From Segetibacter sp. (GTDB lineage Bacteria > Bacteroidota > Bacteroidia > Chitinophagales > Chitinophagaceae): a stretch of 64,000 nt of DNA. Below are positions 62,104 through 64,000 of this stretch, in pieces. How positions within the stretch are numbered: position 1 is the first letter of the stretch; each line of letters starts with the position of its first letter. A program made the position numbers and the translations under genes. Below the pieces are notes generated by a model. The model searched no databases. It was not told the origin of the DNA and saw nothing but the letters and a program-made list of their open reading frames with translations. The stretch spans positions 33,378 through 97,377 of the forward strand of contig JAQBNO010000034.1 of NCBI GenBank assembly GCA_028288485.1, written 5' to 3'.

Positions 62104-62697
62104 ATGAAAAAGATGTTATTAGCATTAGTTATTGTGAGTAGTCTCTCTCTAGGGGTTCGGGCTCAAAGCAAGTTTTCAATCGGTCCTACTGCGGGTTATG
62201 GTGGATCAACAATTTCAAACTACCCTAATTCGAAATTTAAAGCTGCGGCCGCTGTAGGTCTCTCTACTGTTTATAGCGCTGCAGAACATTTTGGAATTGG
62301 ATTGGATGTAAAGTATTCATTTGAAGGTGCAAAAGTACAAAACGGTAACGTTCAAACCGAAACCGATCTGCATTATGTACGTATTCCTGTAAAAGCTATT
62401 TACTTTTTCAATAGTTATGGTAAAAGCTTAAGACCGAAAATTTTTGCAGGGCCTTCTTTTGGCATTTTATCCAGTGCTAAAGTAAATAGTGGTGGAGCTG
62501 ATGTAGATGTCAAAAGCAGTACTGAGTCTTTTGATTTCGGTGTACTTGGAGGGGTAGGTTTAAACTACAGGTTGGTTAAAAACACCTGGCTTAATACAGA
62601 TGTTTCCTATACGCATGGAATTAAAGAAATCAACTCAACAGGGGACTATAGCAATAGAAACTTAATGCTGAACGTTGGGGTTAATTTTGGTTTGTAA
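62104..62697 (+). CDS. Outer-membrane beta-barrel protein (porin-family/OMP_b-brl)
   Basis: 197 aa. Signal peptide MKKMLLALVIVSSLSLGVRAQ, then a small beta-barrel: KFSIGPTAGYGGSTISN, DLHYVRIPVKAIYFFNSYG, KIFAGPSFGILSSAKVNSG and a C-terminal strand ending in a hydrophobic residue (LMLNVGVNFGL), as for BamA-dependent folding. Function unknown. Upstream of it lies a sigma-54-like element. Confidence 0.88.
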   Translation: MKKMLLALVIVSSLSLGVRAQSKFSIGPTAGYGGSTISNYPNSKFKAAAAVGLSTVYSAAEHFGIGLDVKYSFEGAKVQNGNVQTETDLHYVRIPVKAIYFFNSYGKSLRPKIFAGPSFGILSSAKVNSGGADVDVKSSTESFDFGVLGGVGLNYRLVKNTWLNTDVSYTHGIKEINSTGDYSNRNLMLNVGVNFGL

Positions 62698-62719
62698 AAA
62701 TAATTATATTATTATTCGA

Positions 62720-62750
62720 ATGCCCCTTTAAACTTAATGGGGCATTTTTT
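62720..62750 (+). terminator. Terminator after the OMP gene
   Basis: ATGCCCC pairs with GGGGCAT, followed by TTTTTT. Confidence 0.85.
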
Positions 62751-62790
62751 AATCAAACCTACTTCGACAAACTTTTAAAAAGTAAAAATT

Positions 62791-63471
62791 ATGACTAAAA
62801 AAAACATTAGCAGCGGGTTATTCCTTTTAGCCTTTGCAGGATTACTGGCCACCGGATGTAGCAGCCTTAATAAAACGCAAAAAGGTGCCGCCATAGGCAC
62901 CGGTGCCGGTGCCGCGATTGGAGCAGGCATAGGTAAAGTAGCGGGTAACACAGCATTGGGGGCGATTATTGGCGCCGGGGTTGGCGGAGTTACAGGTGGT
63001 ATCATTGGAAGGCAAATGGATAATGAGGCTAAAGAAATAGCTCAAATTCCCGGAGCAGAAGTTAAACGTGTAGGCGAAGGAATTAACGTGACTTTCGAGT
63101 CGGGGGTATTATTTCAGGTTAACCAATCTACCATTAGCCCTACTGCTCAAACTAAAATAAAAGACCTGGCTAATGTATTTTCAAAATACCCAGACTCTTA
63201 TATTTTAATAGAGGGTCATACAGATGCCACTGGTACTTCTGAACACAATATGCAGTTATCGGAACAAAGAGCAAAATCTGTTGCTTCTTACCTGCAATCT
63301 CAGGGTATTGCATCAACCCGTATTAAAACTGCATGGTATGGCGAAAACCAACCAAAAGTTTCTAACGATACGGAAGCAAACATGGCACAAAACAGGCGCG
63401 TGGAATTTGCAATCTATGCAAATGAGGCGCTTATAGAGAAAGCTAAAAAGGAAGGAGCCGGTTCGCAATAA
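62791..63471 (+). CDS. OmpA-family lipoprotein with glycine-zipper domain
   Basis: 226 aa. Lipobox LLATGCSS (Cys23), then a glycine-zipper stretch of AAIGTGAGAAIGAGIG and GAIIGAGVGGVTGG, and a C-terminal OmpA domain with the peptidoglycan-binding motif ILIEGHTDATGTSEHNMQL and NRRVEFAIY. It anchors the outer membrane to peptidoglycan. Between two terminators, so a single gene. Confidence 0.93.
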   Translation: MTKKNISSGLFLLAFAGLLATGCSSLNKTQKGAAIGTGAGAAIGAGIGKVAGNTALGAIIGAGVGGVTGGIIGRQMDNEAKEIAQIPGAEVKRVGEGINVTFESGVLFQVNQSTISPTAQTKIKDLANVFSKYPDSYILIEGHTDATGTSEHNMQLSEQRAKSVASYLQSQGIASTRIKTAWYGENQPKVSNDTEANMAQNRRVEFAIYANEALIEKAKKEGAGSQ

Positions 63472-63491
63472 ATTACAAAACTTTCAATAGT

Positions 63492-63521
63492 AAAGCTGCC
63501 TTTTTTTGGGCAGCTTTTTTT
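63492..63521 (+). terminator. Terminator after the OmpA-family gene
   Basis: AAAGCTGCC pairs with GGCAGCTTT; loop TTTTTTTG, followed by T run. The rest of 63472-64000 has two repeat copies and no supported gene. Confidence 0.88.
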
Positions 63522-63567
63522 GTGTTTCTAATTACATACGTTTTACTACCGAATAAGGAATACATAG

Positions 63568-63632
63568 GTTGGTACAAACATCAGTTCCTCAATATTGCTT
63601 TTGTTGCGTCGCAATCCGTTCATCTTTTTGTA
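63568..63632 (-). repeat. Dispersed intergenic repeat, core type (diverged)
   Basis: Minus strand: AAAGATGAACGGATTGCGAC, GCAACAAAAGC, then TGTTTGTACCAACC. Confidence 0.65.
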
Positions 63633-63828
63633 TTTCTATTTCGCATTTTCCTGCTCGGTCCGGTTGATCGTGCCTACAGCCGGTAGCAGGAAAAACAACA
63701 GGGGGTTGCGTCGGATTTATTTGCGGAATTTTACTAATCCATAAAAATTTGTTCTCCTGAAAAACAAAAGTCTGTTATAGACCAGGAGAACTGGTACAAC
63801 AAAAGAAAAAGCAGCACAATAATTTGAG

Positions 63829-63912
63829 GTACAAGCCAGATGACATAACCAAAGGCGTCGATTCGGACAACCGTGTAGAAAGGACGACGAGGGCATGAAA
63901 CCAAAAAAGAAA
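63829..63912 (+). repeat. Dispersed intergenic repeat, core type (diverged)
   Basis: GGTACAAGCCAGATGACATA, ACC, then GGGCATGAAACCAAAAAAGA. The last repeat copy before the window end. Confidence 0.6.
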
Positions 63913-64000
63913 AGTTCGATCCTATAGGCAAACTAACTAATTGCGCAAAGAAGGTTCTGCAACAGAAGATTACCGCAACCAGGCAAGTTCCACGCTCAAC

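Noticed and set aside
1..64000. tRNA genes, rRNA, CRISPR arrays, IS transposases, phage genes
   Set aside because: None could be supported by reading either strand; no regularly spaced repeat of CRISPR form was seen.

Overview
The window looks like the chromosome of a Bacteroidota member close to the Chitinophagaceae. Moderately AT-rich DNA carries TTTG/TAnnTTTG-type promoter elements, a TIGR02757 protein, DUF2911, DUF2007, DUF6265, head-GIN and PepSY-like secreted proteins, a CoaX-OMP-LptC cluster and a VanZ-like protein. These assignments rest on reading the sequence and recalled family knowledge; no search was run. I see no tRNA, rRNA, CRISPR array, transposase or phage gene.

Layout. 1-9.9 kb: ftsH (cut by the window edge) and rsfS, birA, a small HExxH protein, bcp, an M23 peptidase, an N-terminal half-length CarB followed by a terminator, recO, a Uma2-type nuclease and an amidohydrolase. 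10-20 kb: prfA, a frameshifted DUF937-like pseudogene, a candidate sigma-54-driven small RNA, a VanZ-like protein, a fasciclin protein, an anti-sigma/ECF sigma pair, gcvH, a cyclophilin, then coaX-OMP-lptC. 20-32 kb: a Lon-N protein and a surface-polysaccharide/LPS neighbourhood (two GT87-like membrane proteins, three GT2, one GT4, an FkbM methyltransferase and an LpxL-type acyltransferase), with meaB in between. 32-43 kb: HAD phosphatase, psd, cdsA, CPBP protease, dusB, egtD/egtB (ergothioneine) and an OpuC/ProV-type osmolyte ABC transporter. 43-56 kb: small secreted proteins, TIGR02757, a gamma-synthase-family enzyme, asnB, DUF2911, an ACP-phosphodiesterase-like protein, an alpha/beta hydrolase, a PepSY-like protein and lysS. 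56-64 kb: a tightly overlapping four-gene operon (UbiA prenyltransferase, type III polyketide synthase, methyltransferase, FAD oxidoreductase) flanked by two low-complexity hydrophilic proteins, then a response regulator and two outer-membrane proteins.

Two things stand out. First, the UbiA/type III PKS operon probably makes a modified alkyl-resorcinol, pyrone or quinone-type lipid. Second, about twenty copies of a modular intergenic repeat family occur on both strands and never inside a called gene. Each carries a core related to GTACAAGTGAGTGACACAAC; many end in a GCCGGTAnC-poly(A) tail, some carry an inserted hairpin module, and two are about 470 bp long. Stem bases covary between copies, which argues that the folded form is under selection or is the active form of the element.
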